In this document: in pieces, positions 18,202-27,961 of the stretch | Position numbering within the stretch: the first letter of the stretch is position 1 | Layout: every line of letters starts with the position of its first letter | Assembly (NCBI RefSeq): GCF_039954625.1 | Contig: NZ_CP157199.1 | Location: 3,038,001-3,102,000 of the forward strand | Length of the DNA: 64,000 bases | Source of the DNA: Pontimicrobium sp. SW4 | Lineage (GTDB): Bacteria; Bacteroidota; Bacteroidia; Flavobacteriales; Flavobacteriaceae | Direction of reading: 5' to 3' | Program-made: the position numbers and the translations under genes | Notes under the pieces: generated by a model | Databases searched by the model: none | Told to the model about the DNA's origin: nothing | What the model saw: the letters and a program-made list of their open reading frames with translations, nothing else

Positions 18202-18209
18202 TATATTTG
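18202..18209 (+). promoter_or_regulatory. Predicted -7 box for the DUF6341 gene
   Basis: TATATTTG is a perfect TAnnTTTG match, 24 bases before the ATG at 18234. The reading frame is open back to a TTG at 18207, which overlaps this box, so that upstream start is rejected. Confidence 0.6.
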
Positions 18210-18233
18210 CTATGTAAATATAATATTATTACA

Positions 18234-18461
18234 ATGAAAGACTTTTTTTATGCCATTCAAGATTTATTTGTAGATGTATTATTCTTGCCATTAGATGGTT
18301 TAAGAGAATTAGAGCTTGAAAATTGGTGGGCTGCAAATATTGTTTCGTGGATATTTATTGTTATTGGAATAGTCGCATTTACTTACTGGATGCTACAATT
18401 AAAAGGGTTTAACGATAGAGGCGAAGAGGATAAAAGCATTACTTCGCATTCATACTTATAA
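18234..18461 (+). CDS. DUF6341 family small membrane protein
   Basis: The 75-residue protein has one strong membrane helix (about residues 37-60, IVSWIFIVIGIVAFTYWML) after an amphipathic N-terminus, and a polar tail. It fits the small flavobacterial DUF6341 family. Function is unknown. It overlaps the convergent purD end by 6 bases. The ATG is preferred over the upstream TTG because of the -7 box position. Confidence 0.8.
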   Translation: MKDFFYAIQDLFVDVLFLPLDGLRELELENWWAANIVSWIFIVIGIVAFTYWMLQLKGFNDRGEEDKSITSHSYL

Positions 18462-19727
18462 ATCAAAACCAATATCTTTACGATAATACATCTTATCGAA
18501 ATGTAGTTTTTCTATGCTTTGATAAGATTTTTTTAGTGCCTCTTCGTAATCATTCCCAAAAGAAGTTATTGCCATAACACGTCCACCAGACGTTATAATT
18601 TTTCCATTTTCTAGTTTAGCGCCTGCATGAAAAGGTATAGAATTTGTAATGGTTTCTACTCCTGAAATTTCCTTTCCTTTCTCGTAAGCTTCAGGATAAC
18701 CACCGGAAACTAACATCACAGTTGTTGCAGAGCGTTCGTCAATTTCTATATCTATCTTATCTAAAGTTTGATTTGCAATTGCTTGGAAAACTTCAACCAA
18801 ATCGTTTTTTAGTCTTGGTAGCACTACTTCGGTTTCTGGGTCTCCCATCCTAACATTGTACTCAATTACCTTTGGATCGTCACCAACTTTTATCAAGCCA
18901 ATAAACACAAAGCCTTTATATGGCAAATTATCTTTTTGAAGTCCAGAAATAGTAGGCTTTACGACGCGTTCTTCTATTTTGTCTAAAAACCTTTGGGTTG
19001 CAAAAGGTACTGGAGATACTGCTCCCATGCCTCCAGTATTTAAGCCTGTATCACCTTCGCCGATACGTTTATAATCTTTTGCTGTTGGTAGAATCTTGTA
19101 ATTCTTTCCATCGGTTAACACAAAGCAACTTAATTCAATGCCGTCTAAAAATTCTTCAATCACTACTTTGGCACTTGCTTCCCCAAATTTAGCATCAACC
19201 AACATGTTTTTTAACTCAGTTTTTGCTTCTTGTAAATCGTTAAGAATCAAAACACCTTTCCCAGCCGCCAATCCATCGGCTTTTAAAACATAAGGAGGGT
19301 TTAAGGTTTCTAGAAACGCATAACCTTCTTCAACATTTGATGCATTAAAACTTTGGTAAGCTGCAGTTGGTATATTATGACGATACATAAACTCCTTAGC
19401 AAATTCTTTACTGCCTTCTAATTCGGCTGCTGCTTTTTCTGGACCAATAACAGCTACATCTTTTAATTCAGTATCATTTAAAAAGAAATCGTGAACACCT
19501 TGTACTAAAGGATCTTCAGGCCCAACAACTACCATCTCAATTTCTTTATCTAAAACCAAAGATTTTATCGCTTCGAAATCTGTAACACCAATATTTATAT
19601 TGGTTGCTATTTTAGCAGTTCCAGAGTTTCCTGGAGCAACATAAAGGGATTTACATAATGGGCTTTGAGCAGTTTTCCAAGCGAAAGTATGTTCTCTTCC
19701 ACCAGAACCTAGAATTAATATATTCAT
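18456..19727 (-). CDS. purD: Phosphoribosylamine--glycine ligase
   Basis: PurD is the ATP-grasp enzyme that joins glycine to phosphoribosylamine in purine synthesis. From the ATG at 19727 it is 423 residues, starting NILILGSGGREHTFAWK and with the ATP-grasp segment PYVLKADGLAAGKGV. The frame extends 16 codons upstream, but that part crosses a perfect -7 box, so this start is chosen. It stands alone, apart from other pur genes. Confidence 0.97.
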   Translation of the reverse strand: MNILILGSGGREHTFAWKTAQSPLCKSLYVAPGNSGTAKIATNINIGVTDFEAIKSLVLDKEIEMVVVGPEDPLVQGVHDFFLNDTELKDVAVIGPEKAAAELEGSKEFAKEFMYRHNIPTAAYQSFNASNVEEGYAFLETLNPPYVLKADGLAAGKGVLILNDLQEAKTELKNMLVDAKFGEASAKVVIEEFLDGIELSCFVLTDGKNYKILPTAKDYKRIGEGDTGLNTGGMGAVSPVPFATQRFLDKIEERVVKPTISGLQKDNLPYKGFVFIGLIKVGDDPKVIEYNVRMGDPETEVVLPRLKNDLVEVFQAIANQTLDKIDIEIDERSATTVMLVSGGYPEAYEKGKEISGVETITNSIPFHAGAKLENGKIITSGGRVMAITSFGNDYEEALKKSYQSIEKLHFDKMYYRKDIGFDL

Positions 19728-19743
19728 TGAAGTGTTGTTTGCG

Positions 19744-19751
19744 CAAAAATA
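19744..19751 (-). promoter_or_regulatory. Predicted -7 box of purD
   Basis: The minus strand reads TATTTTTG, a perfect match, 17 bases before the purD ATG. I saw no obvious purine riboswitch in the spacer. Confidence 0.6.
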
Positions 19752-19809
19752 ATTGCTTTTAAGCTTAAAAAACAATTATTTTACAAAAACATATTATCTA
19801 AATTTTCTT

Positions 19810-21117
19810 TTGAATTTATTCAATCTTTCTTTACGATGTAACCGCTTTCCAATTAGTAAAGCTGAACGTGCTTTGAAAGAGATTCAAGAAAAATCTGAAT
19901 CTGAGTTTGAAACATTCATTACTCAGAAAAAGAAAGACATTGTTTCATACCATATAAAACACACTTCGTTTTATAAATCACTTGCCAAAAATGTAAATCT
20001 TTTAGATTGGGACACGATTCCTGTAATGACTAAGCGTGATTTGCAACAACCTCTAAAGGATAGATTGTCGGAAAACTATACTGTTAAAAATGTTTACGTT
20101 AACAAAACATCTGGTTCATCTGGAGATCCATTTGTGTTTGCTAAAGACAAATTTTGTCACGCAATGACATGGGCAATTTTTAAAGAATGGTATGGATGGT
20201 ATTCTATATTTCATACAAAACAAGCGCGTTTTTATGGAATTCCTTTAGATAAAAAAGGGTATTATAAAGAGCGTTTTAAAGATTGGGTGACGAATCGTTA
20301 TCGATTTAATGTTTTTGATCTTTCGGAAACTGCCTTAGATAATTGGGTTAAGAAATTTAAAAAAACAGATTTCGTTTTTATGACAGGATATACATCTGTT
20401 ATAGTGGCTTTTGCAAAGCGTTTATTACAAAGAAACTTGATCCTCTCTGAAATCTGCCCTACTTTAAAGGCGTGTTTACCAACTTCAGAAATGCTTTCTG
20501 AGGAAGACAAAAAATTGCTTGAAAAAGCATTTAATATTCCAATAATAAATGAATATGGGTCTGCTGAATTTGGCTTAATTGCTCTTGAAAAAGATGAACA
20601 ATGGGTTTTAAATAATTTAAATCTGTATGTTGAAATTTTAGATAATCAAGGGAATATTTTGCCTTACGGAGAAGAGGGAAGGATTGTAATTACTGATTTA
20701 TTCAATAAAGCGCATCCTTTTATAAGATACGAGATTGGAGATATAGGAAGCATTAATACTGTTGATAAAAAAACAAGCGTACTAAAAACGCTTACAGGCA
20801 GAAAAGAAGATTATGTAAAACTGCCAAGTGGGAAAACTGCGCCTGGTCTCTCTTTTTATTATGTCACAAAATCCGTTATGAAAGACGATGGCTCTATACA
20901 AGAAATTAAGGTTTTGCAACATGCTTTAAATAGGTTTGAAATAGAATATGTGTCAGAAAACGCTTTAAATGATGATCAAAAAAAGAGGATTAATGAGGCT
21001 TTGGCTAAATATTTGGAGTCTGGAGTAGATGTTTTTTTTACTAAAAAAAGTCACCTAGAGCGAACAAAAAAAGGAAAGTTGAAACAGTTTACTTCACTCC
21101 TTAACCCCAAGCTATAA
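19810..21117 (+). CDS. PaaK/CapK-like adenylate-forming enzyme
   Basis: The protein resembles the phenylacetate-CoA ligase family, including CapK-type proteins found in capsule loci. It has a phosphate-binding loop NKTSGSSGDPF, a segment NEYGSAEFGLIA like the A5 motif, and a C-terminal segment ending TKKGKLKQF with the conserved Lys. No ATG is available near the N-terminus; TTG at 19810 (LNLFNLSLRC) gives the family-like start, while the frame is open to a TTG at 19753 beside the purD promoter. With this start it is about 435 residues. It opens the polysaccharide region and overlaps the convergent GT2 gene by 6 bases. The acyl substrate is unknown. Confidence 0.82.
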   Translation: MNLFNLSLRCNRFPISKAERALKEIQEKSESEFETFITQKKKDIVSYHIKHTSFYKSLAKNVNLLDWDTIPVMTKRDLQQPLKDRLSENYTVKNVYVNKTSGSSGDPFVFAKDKFCHAMTWAIFKEWYGWYSIFHTKQARFYGIPLDKKGYYKERFKDWVTNRYRFNVFDLSETALDNWVKKFKKTDFVFMTGYTSVIVAFAKRLLQRNLILSEICPTLKACLPTSEMLSEEDKKLLEKAFNIPIINEYGSAEFGLIALEKDEQWVLNNLNLYVEILDNQGNILPYGEEGRIVITDLFNKAHPFIRYEIGDIGSINTVDKKTSVLKTLTGRKEDYVKLPSGKTAPGLSFYYVTKSVMKDDGSIQEIKVLQHALNRFEIEYVSENALNDDQKKRINEALAKYLESGVDVFFTKKSHLERTKKGKLKQFTSLLNPKL

Positions 21118-21870
21118 CTTTTTAGTTTGCTTTGACTTTACAAAAAAGTATTCAAATAAAAACAATATCAAGTATCTGGTTGATTTAAGAAACCCAAAGT
21201 CTAATACCTCCTTATACACATTAAAATTATAGGTGATTAAGTTAAGTTTATTAGATGAAAGAGCTCCTTTTCTAACTCTATAGTAAGCTAGAGATTCTTT
21301 AATTCCACGTGCTGGACCTCCTTTTTTTATAGCACTTAACCACATCACCCAATCTTGTCTTTTTTTTATGTCTGGCATATATAATTTACCCAATATGTCA
21401 ACATTATAAATACCTGTCAAGTTGCCTATATAATTGCATTTAATCTGTTTTTGATAAGTAAGCTCTGGTAAAGCCTCGACTATTTTATTCAATGGTTTTC
21501 CTTGTTCACTTATTAATTCATAGGATGAAAAACAAATCGCTGCTTTTGTGGATTTCATATAAGCTAGTTGAATTTCTAACTTATTAGGTTTCCATATATC
21601 ATCTGCATCTAAAAAAGCTATGTAATTTCCTTTAGCTATGTTAATTGCTGTGTTTCTTGCTACCCCAGCACCTAAGTTTTTAGGCTGCTTTATAAGTTTT
21701 ATGCGTTTGTCTTCTTTAGTAAACTCAGAAATGATGATGCAAGTATTATCAATTGAAGCATCATCAACAATTATTAATTCCCAATCGTTATGGGTTTGAC
21801 TAATAATAGATTGAATAGTAGTAGCTATATACCGTTCTGAGTTGTATGATGGTGTAATTATTGAAACCAT
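21112..21870 (-). CDS. Glycosyltransferase family 2
   Basis: This 252-residue GT-A fold enzyme begins VSIITPSYNSERYI and has the metal/nucleotide DxD-type motif DADD at 88-91, preceded by IIVDDASIDNT. No membrane helix is evident. It is the last gene of the ugd-UXS-wcaJ-GT2 unit and starts at the stop of the previous gene, so it likely adds the second sugar of the repeat made on the WcaJ product. Donor and acceptor are unknown. Confidence 0.9.
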   Translation of the reverse strand: MVSIITPSYNSERYIATTIQSIISQTHNDWELIIVDDASIDNTCIIISEFTKEDKRIKLIKQPKNLGAGVARNTAINIAKGNYIAFLDADDIWKPNKLEIQLAYMKSTKAAICFSSYELISEQGKPLNKIVEALPELTYQKQIKCNYIGNLTGIYNVDILGKLYMPDIKKRQDWVMWLSAIKKGGPARGIKESLAYYRVRKGALSSNKLNLITYNFNVYKEVLDFGFLKSTRYLILFLFEYFFVKSKQTKKL

Positions 21871-23223
21871 CTAATAGGCTTTTTCTTCTCCCTTTATAGC
21901 GTTTATAAAAGTCTGAACGATGATTTTTAAATCAAGGAATGTCGACCAGTTTTCGATATAAAAAATATCATACTTTACTCTTCCTATTATGTCTTTGTCT
22001 GTCTCAACCTCCCCTCTATAACCACTTACCTGAGCTAAACCAGTAATTCCAGGTTTTACAAAATGACGCACCATAAATTTATCTACTCTTTGAGCATACA
22101 TATTTGTATGGCTTACCATGTGTGGGCGAGGTCCAACAACAGACATGTCTCCAAACAACACATTATAAAACTGAGGTAACTCATCTATACTAGTCTTGCG
22201 AATAAATCTTCCAACCCTAGTCACTCTTTGGTCTCCTTTTGTTGCTTGATGCAAATGCGCATTCTTATTAGGCGTCATAGATCGGAATTTATAACAGGCG
22301 AACTCTTTATAGTTAAATCCGTTTCTAACTTGTTTAAAAAACACAGGCCCTTTTGATTCTAACTTTATAATGACTGCCAATAAAGGTGTTAACCATGATA
22401 GTAAAAAAAGAATTATTGCCGAGGCAAAAATTATGTCAAATAATCTTTTAGTGAACTTATTTATTGGTTCCTGAAGAGGAATTGTTCTTATAGATAAAAT
22501 TGGAATGTAATCATAGTATTCATATTTCAATTTCTTTGTGAAAATATCTTTATTATCTGGTATAAATTTCACCTCCCTTAAATTATTGTCGGCAAAATCA
22601 ACAAGCTTATTAATCTGTTCATTAGATAATTTTGAAGCAGAAAAATAAATCTCGTCAATATCATTATCTATAATATAATTAAAGCATGTGCTTAAGTTTT
22701 CAATACTTTTTTCAATGTTAAATTGCTTTTTAAATTGATAGCCAAATTCTGGTCTTGTTTTAAATATAGCAATAAGCTGTCTTACTTTTTCATTATCACC
22801 AATTACAATCACATTTCTTTTATTTCCGCCTAATTTAGCTCGATATTTTTTTAATAAAAAGAATGATAGAACCTTAAATATGGTTAGCAAGAGAAATACA
22901 GCTATCAGGTACTGTCCGAGCGCTAACCTGCTAATGTTAGGTTGTTTAAAGAACCCTATGAATGCATAAAGTACTAATGCATATAAAATTATTTGCCTAA
23001 ATAGAAGGATAAATAATTGAACAGCTCTTGTATGTCTTCGTACATTATAATAGTGGTTTTTAAAAGAAATTATAATCCAAGTCAGAGAAATATAAGCAGT
23101 GAAAATATAAATATTAGTGATGTTAATACTAAATAATGATATTGTACTAGTAATTATTATTAAATCAACTAAGCAAAATAATGGTGTAATTAAATTCGAA
23201 TACCTCCCTTGTCTGTATGCCAC
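21871..23223 (-). CDS. Polyprenyl glycosylphosphotransferase (WcaJ/WbaP type)
   Basis: This enzyme starts glycan assembly by moving a sugar-1-phosphate, usually glucose or galactose, onto undecaprenyl phosphate. The 450-residue protein has four N-terminal membrane helices, a Rossmann-like domain (about 130-240), a fifth membrane helix and the catalytic domain with KRLFDIIFASAI, ACYKFRSM, KTSIDELPQF and VVGPRPH. The start is GTG and no other start fits, as a stop lies three codons upstream. It is one base from the UXS stop. Confidence 0.94.
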   Translation of the reverse strand: MAYRQGRYSNLITPLFCLVDLIIITSTISLFSINITNIYIFTAYISLTWIIISFKNHYYNVRRHTRAVQLFILLFRQIILYALVLYAFIGFFKQPNISRLALGQYLIAVFLLLTIFKVLSFFLLKKYRAKLGGNKRNVIVIGDNEKVRQLIAIFKTRPEFGYQFKKQFNIEKSIENLSTCFNYIIDNDIDEIYFSASKLSNEQINKLVDFADNNLREVKFIPDNKDIFTKKLKYEYYDYIPILSIRTIPLQEPINKFTKRLFDIIFASAIILFLLSWLTPLLAVIIKLESKGPVFFKQVRNGFNYKEFACYKFRSMTPNKNAHLHQATKGDQRVTRVGRFIRKTSIDELPQFYNVLFGDMSVVGPRPHMVSHTNMYAQRVDKFMVRHFVKPGITGLAQVSGYRGEVETDKDIIGRVKYDIFYIENWSTFLDLKIIVQTFINAIKGEEKAY

Positions 23224-23224
23224 A

Positions 23225-24211
23225 CTATTTTTTTATATGATTTGAAAAATCTTTATGCTCTCTTTTGTAGAGTTTTTCTTTTGATAACCCTCTAAAATAA
23301 TTAAAAGTTTTCTTCATCCCTTCTGTTCTTCCAATTTTTGGCTCCCAATCTAAAAGCTGTTTTGCTAAACTAATGTCTGGTTGTCGTTGTAAAGGGTCAT
23401 CTACAGGTAATTCTTTATAAATTATTTTTTGGTTTGTCTGTGTTAGTCCTATGATTTCTTTTGCAAAATCTAAAATCGTAATTTCATCTGGGTTTCCAAT
23501 ATTTACTGGATAAATATAATCACTAAATAGCAGCCTAAAAATCCCTTCTACTTGATCATCAACAAAACAAAACGAACGCGTTTGTAATCCATCTCCAAAA
23601 ACCGTTAAATCCTCACCTCGTAATGCTTGTCCCATAAAGGCAGGAATAACACGTCCATCGTTAAGTCTCATTCTTGGACCATATGTATTAAATATGCGTA
23701 CAATTCTAGTTTCCAATCCATGAAATCGATGATATGCCATGGTAATGGATTCTTGAAATCGTTTGGCTTCATCGTAAACACCTCTAGGTCCAATAGTGCT
23801 AACATTACCGTAATAATCTTCAGATTGTGGGTGTACCAATGGATCACCATAAACCTCTGAAGTCGATGCAATGAGTATTCTAGCTTGTTTTGCTTTAGCC
23901 AATCCCAATAAGTTATGTGTCCCTAAGGAACCAACTTTTAAGGTTTGAATTGGAATTTTTAAATAATCGATTGGGCTTGCTGGTGAAGCGAAATGTAGAA
24001 TATAATCTAGCGTACCTTCTATAGCAATAAACTCGGTGACATCATGTTCTATAAACTCAAAATTAGGATTGCTAGAGAGATGTGAAATATTTGATGGGTC
24101 TCCTGTAATGAAGTTGTCCATACCGATAACAAGAAAGCCTTCATCAATAAATCGATCACATAAATGAGACCCTAAAAAACCGGCAGCTCCTGTTATTAAA
24201 ACCTTTTTCAA
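23225..24211 (-). CDS. UDP-glucuronate decarboxylase (UDP-xylose synthase) family SDR
   Basis: This extended short-chain dehydrogenase probably converts UDP-glucuronate to UDP-xylose. The NAD motif GAAGFLG is at 8-14 and the catalytic Tyr146 and Lys150 are in YDEAK; the [15 protein letters not shown] and RPIVH-like order fits UXS. It lies just after UDP-glucose dehydrogenase, which makes its substrate. The start is TTG, in a TTGAAAAAGG context; the N-terminus is exactly that of the family. Other 4-epimerase-type activities are less likely. Confidence 0.88.
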   Translation of the reverse strand: MKKVLITGAAGFLGSHLCDRFIDEGFLVIGMDNFITGDPSNISHLSSNPNFEFIEHDVTEFIAIEGTLDYILHFASPASPIDYLKIPIQTLKVGSLGTHNLLGLAKAKQARILIASTSEVYGDPLVHPQSEDYYGNVSTIGPRGVYDEAKRFQESITMAYHRFHGLETRIVRIFNTYGPRMRLNDGRVIPAFMGQALRGEDLTVFGDGLQTRSFCFVDDQVEGIFRLLFSDYIYPVNIGNPDEITILDFAKEIIGLTQTNQKIIYKELPVDDPLQRQPDISLAKQLLDWEPKIGRTEGMKKTFNYFRGLSKEKLYKREHKDFSNHIKK

Positions 24212-24214
24212 AAC

Positions 24215-25528
24215 TTATATATGTGTTGATTTTCGTCCTATAGAGTTATATTGAAAACCTTCATTTTGCATATCTTCAATATCAAATAAATTCCTTCCGT
24301 CAAATATTATAGGTGCATTTAACTCCTCTTTTAATCTATTGAAATCTGGTGTTCTAAAAATACTCCATTCAGTACAAATTATTAGAGCATCAGCATTAGT
24401 AGCAGCTTCATACTTGTTTAATGTGTAGTTTAATTTATCTCCAAACTTACGTTTTACATTTGGCATAGCTTCTGGATCAAATACTTGTATGTTTGCACCT
24501 TTTTGTAATAGCTCTTCAATAATATACAATGAAGGCGCCTCTCTAATGTCGTCCGTTTCTGGTTTGAATGCCAACCCCCAAATAGCAAAGGTTTTACCTT
24601 TTATATCACCTTTGAAATGCGTTTCGATTCTAGGAATTAGTATCTTTTTTTGGACATCATTTACTTTAATAACGGCATTGAGAATATCAAACTGATAACC
24701 AGCATCTTTACCAGATTTATGAAGTGCTTTTACGTCTTTTGGGAAACAAGAACCTCCATAACCAATTCCTGGGAATAAAAAACGTTTACCTATACGCGAG
24801 TCTGTACCCATTCCAACACGAACTTTATCGACATCTGCACCTACCTTTTCACAAAAATTAGCAATCTCATTCATAAAAGTTATTTTAGTTGCCAAAAACG
24901 AATTTGCTGCATATTTAGTGAGTTCAGCACTTCGCTCATCCATGACGATTATTGGGTTTCCAGAGCGAACAAATGGCTTGTATAGCTTTTTCATTAAGTC
25001 AATAGCTCTTTCAGATTCTGAACCAATGACTATGCGTTCTGGTTTTAAAAAATCGTCCACTGCAAAACCTTCTCTTAAAAATTCAGGATTTGAAACCACA
25101 TCGAAATCAACATTAGTTTCTTTAGAAATAACCTCTGTTACTTTATCAGCTGTTCCTACTGGTACTGTGCTTTTGTCTACAATCACTTTATATGATTGTA
25201 TTTTTTTTCCGATTTCTTTGGCGACTCCCAACACAAATGACAAATCTGCCGAACCATCACCTCCTTCAGGTGTTGGCAATGCTAAAAAAATAATATCACC
25301 ATGACCTAGCCCTTCGTCTAAGCTTGTAGAAAACCTTAATCTTCCTGCTTTTATGTTTCTTTCAAACAGTACATCTAAATGCGGTTCATAAATTGGTACC
25401 ACACCTTTTTGCATTTGCTTTACTTTTCTTTCATCTATATCTATACAAAGTACCTCGTTGCCTGTTTCAGCTAAACAGGTTCCTGTGACTAAGCCTACAT
25501 ATCCTGTACCTATAACTGCTATTTTCAT
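24215..25528 (-). CDS. ugd: UDP-glucose 6-dehydrogenase
   Basis: The enzyme oxidises UDP-glucose to UDP-glucuronate using two NAD+. The 437-residue protein has the GTGYVGL NAD motif at 7-13, the central hinge, and the catalytic Cys261 in GYGGSCFPKD. It begins a four-gene unit (ugd, UXS, WcaJ-like, GT2) with a perfect -7 box just before the ATG. Products feed the polysaccharide. Confidence 0.96.
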   Translation of the reverse strand: MKIAVIGTGYVGLVTGTCLAETGNEVLCIDIDERKVKQMQKGVVPIYEPHLDVLFERNIKAGRLRFSTSLDEGLGHGDIIFLALPTPEGGDGSADLSFVLGVAKEIGKKIQSYKVIVDKSTVPVGTADKVTEVISKETNVDFDVVSNPEFLREGFAVDDFLKPERIVIGSESERAIDLMKKLYKPFVRSGNPIIVMDERSAELTKYAANSFLATKITFMNEIANFCEKVGADVDKVRVGMGTDSRIGKRFLFPGIGYGGSCFPKDVKALHKSGKDAGYQFDILNAVIKVNDVQKKILIPRIETHFKGDIKGKTFAIWGLAFKPETDDIREAPSLYIIEELLQKGANIQVFDPEAMPNVKRKFGDKLNYTLNKYEAATNADALIICTEWSIFRTPDFNRLKEELNAPIIFDGRNLFDIEDMQNEGFQYNSIGRKSTHI

Positions 25529-25546
25529 TCACAAACTTTTATGAAG

Positions 25547-25554
25547 CAAAAATA
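25547..25554 (-). promoter_or_regulatory. Predicted -7 box of the ugd unit
   Basis: The minus strand reads TATTTTTG, a perfect match, 18 bases before the ugd ATG, in the 80-base spacer after the DUF1972 glycosyltransferase gene. Confidence 0.6.
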
Positions 25555-25608
25555 TAAAACTAATATGTTAAACTCTCTTTTAACTAAAAAGATTATTTAA
25601 GGTTTATT

Positions 25609-26709
25609 TTAATGGGGGTTTTTCAGTGCTTTTTTTAGTAAATTTAAATACTCATGATTAATTTTCTCCCAAGTAAACTTCGTGTTGATTTTATTCACTA
25701 CTTGTTTAATACGTTCAGAATTATCTAACTTAAGCGTTTTATCTATATAATGTTTTACTTCACTCGAGTCATTAAAATAAAAGGCATCACCTTTAAGTAT
25801 TGCCTTGTTAAAAATATTGTTGTGAGCTATAATAAGGGAGTGTGAAGCCATTGCCTCTAATAATGAAGGATTAGTTCCACCGACAGAATGCCCATGAAAA
25901 TATAAATTAGAATAATACCTAAGATTATTTAAGTGTTTAAGATTGTATATGCCTCCAATAAATCTTATATGATTAACATCTTTAAACTTCTTCTTTAGAT
26001 ATGCACCAAATTCGTTTGCATCATGCTTTCCTACAACTAAAAAAGGTGTCTTTTTAGTTGCTTTAGAAACGCCGTCTAGTATTGTTTCTATATTATTTTC
26101 TGGTTCCATTCTAGCAATTAACATATTATAGCTATAGGGTTCTACATTATACTCTTCTAATTTGTTTTCGTCTGGCTCGTTAAAAACATTGGCTCCATAA
26201 GCAATATATGTCGATTCTCTATTATAAGTTTTCTTTAAATAGTTTTGGATTCCTATTGAATCTGAAATTAAATAATCACTGCTCTTAACAGCTAATCCTT
26301 CTGCATATTTTAAAAATTTTTGAACAGGTTTTTTATATTTTGATCTTTTCCATTCCAGTCCATCCATGTTTGTAATTATTACTGAGGTTTTAGGTAAAAA
26401 ATTATGCCAAATTGAATTACTGGTATAACCTAATTGAAGTATTACATCAAACTGCCGTTTTCTAGTATCTTTAATACAGTTTAAATCATAGATAAACTGA
26501 CCTATTGTACCTATTCTATTTTCAGGGTCATTACAATGGATAATATTTACTCCATTATAACTATTTTCTTGAAAAGGATGTGTATGAGAATTATATACAT
26601 AAACCCTATACCCTTCCTTCGCCAAAAAGCAAGAAAAATATTCTGCAAATTGTTCAAAACCACCATGGTAGTTGGGTATTCCTCTAGTTCCTAATATTGC
26701 TATCTTCAA
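25609..26709 (-). CDS. Glycosyltransferase with DUF1972 (rhamnosyltransferase-like)
   Basis: This is a 366-residue GT-B enzyme whose N-terminus KIAILGTRGIPNYHGGFEQ is diagnostic of DUF1972; family members include rhamnosyltransferases. The C-terminal domain has GHSVGGTNPSLLEAMA, the GT4-type donor motif. It starts with TTG, 26 bases inside the end of the preceding ligase-like gene, which implies translational coupling. With dTDP-rhamnose made nearby, rhamnose is a plausible donor (inference). Confidence 0.9.
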   Translation of the reverse strand: MKIAILGTRGIPNYHGGFEQFAEYFSCFLAKEGYRVYVYNSHTHPFQENSYNGVNIIHCNDPENRIGTIGQFIYDLNCIKDTRKRQFDVILQLGYTSNSIWHNFLPKTSVIITNMDGLEWKRSKYKKPVQKFLKYAEGLAVKSSDYLISDSIGIQNYLKKTYNRESTYIAYGANVFNEPDENKLEEYNVEPYSYNMLIARMEPENNIETILDGVSKATKKTPFLVVGKHDANEFGAYLKKKFKDVNHIRFIGGIYNLKHLNNLRYYSNLYFHGHSVGGTNPSLLEAMASHSLIIAHNNIFNKAILKGDAFYFNDSSEVKHYIDKTLKLDNSERIKQVVNKINTKFTWEKINHEYLNLLKKALKNPH

Positions 26710-27961
26710 TGGTATCGTAATTAAAAAGAAAAAGTGAGTTAAAAAAATAGAAGAAAATTATTCCTTTATTCCTAACTAAAACAACTTCGAATATAAAGAC
26801 AAAGCTAGTTAATAACAAGAAAAATAGATGAAGTCTATTTTTATTATTAATTGCCTTTCTAAAACTATAAAATAGATACGCTAAGAAAAAAGTTAAAACA
26901 AAAATACCGTACATTATCAAAAAATGTAAATATTGGTTATGAACATTTCTATTTTCAAACCAATTAGGCCCTAAGTTATATGAAAAATAATAATAGTTTA
27001 AATAATTTTTAGTGTCACCTTGTCCATATCCAAAATAAACTTTATTGTCCTTTATTAAGTGGTATAAACCAATACTCCCACAAATATACCTTAATTCTAA
27101 GTCGCTAATAGCTTCTTTTTCATCATAAGTAAATACTTTCTTTTTGATATAATCATTAGTAGGTTTAAACAAAGCTATTTCTTTACTAAAGCTTATGCCT
27201 TCAACAAACCTGTCTTTTATAAATGGTATATTAAAAATTAAAAAACCTGTAACAACAAAAGTTATAATATATTTAATCCTCGTTTTCGTTTTTCTAATTT
27301 TTAGAAGGTAAAAAACACTAAACGCAATAAAATTAAATGCTAAAACTGCCTTTGAGGCACATAAAATTAATCCTACCAGTAAAATCGAGTTAAAAAGATA
27401 GATAAACTTAGGCGTAAATATTTTTTTACTCCTAGCATCACGATCAAATGAAGCTGAAATAAATAGAGAGAGGGACAAGTACATAGAAAAATATACTGGA
27501 TGTTGATCATACAAACCTGTAAAGCCGTGAAAGATTATTGTGCTTAATTCAGAAGCTTTAATAATCTTAATTATGGCATATCCTATTAGTATTGCAGTAC
27601 TTAAAACCGAGCTTAGGTAAAAATATTTTAATATTTTATTAATTGTAAATTTGTTAATATTAGAATTAATCATTACCAAAGTGATTAAAACAAGTAGTAA
27701 AACTAAATCTAAATGCTTAAATCCCTCTAAACTTTCCTCACTGAAAGCGCTGCTAATTAAAGAAATAACAAAAAAAATGATAAGAAAATTAGCTTTAAAA
27801 GACTTGATTTTTAAAATGCTCTGTTTTTTTAAAAAAACTATATTGGCTATCACAGCTAGTATGATAGCTGCATTCCCAATATTTACTAGAAATGGTATCG
27901 TAGAAGAAACTAAGCAAAGTAGGAATAGTTGTAGTTTTTCTCTATGCTTAAATTTAATCAT
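26684..27961 (-). CDS. O-antigen ligase/polymerase-like membrane protein
   Basis: This 425-residue protein has about 11 hydrophobic segments and a large periplasmic loop between roughly 230 and 340 containing RNVHNQYLHFLIMYG. The H-N-x-Y-L pattern in the loop is that of the O-antigen ligase (WaaL) and related Wzy family. It may ligate or polymerise the glycan. It overlaps the neighbouring genes on both sides (26 and 8 bases). A second such protein lies at 29086-30339. Confidence 0.82.
   Translation of the reverse strand: MIKFKHREKLQLFLLCLVSSTIPFLVNIGNAAIILAVIANIVFLKKQSILKIKSFKANFLIIFFVISLISSAFSEESLEGFKHLDLVLLLVLITLVMINSNINKFTINKILKYFYLSSVLSTAILIGYAIIKIIKASELSTIIFHGFTGLYDQHPVYFSMYLSLSLFISASFDRDARSKKIFTPKFIYLFNSILLVGLILCASKAVLAFNFIAFSVFYLLKIRKTKTRIKYIITFVVTGFLIFNIPFIKDRFVEGISFSKEIALFKPTNDYIKKKVFTYDEKEAISDLELRYICGSIGLYHLIKDNKVYFGYGQGDTKNYLNYYYFSYNLGPNWFENRNVHNQYLHFLIMYGIFVLTFFLAYLFYSFRKAINNKNRLHLFFLLLTSFVFIFEVVLVRNKGIIFFYFFNSLFLFNYDTIEDSNIRN

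Noticed and set aside
21303..21318. Another CACGTG core (TTCCACGTGCTGGA) in the GT2 gene
   Set aside because: Only about 10 of 16 positions match parS and the second half-site is broken; chance within coding sequence.
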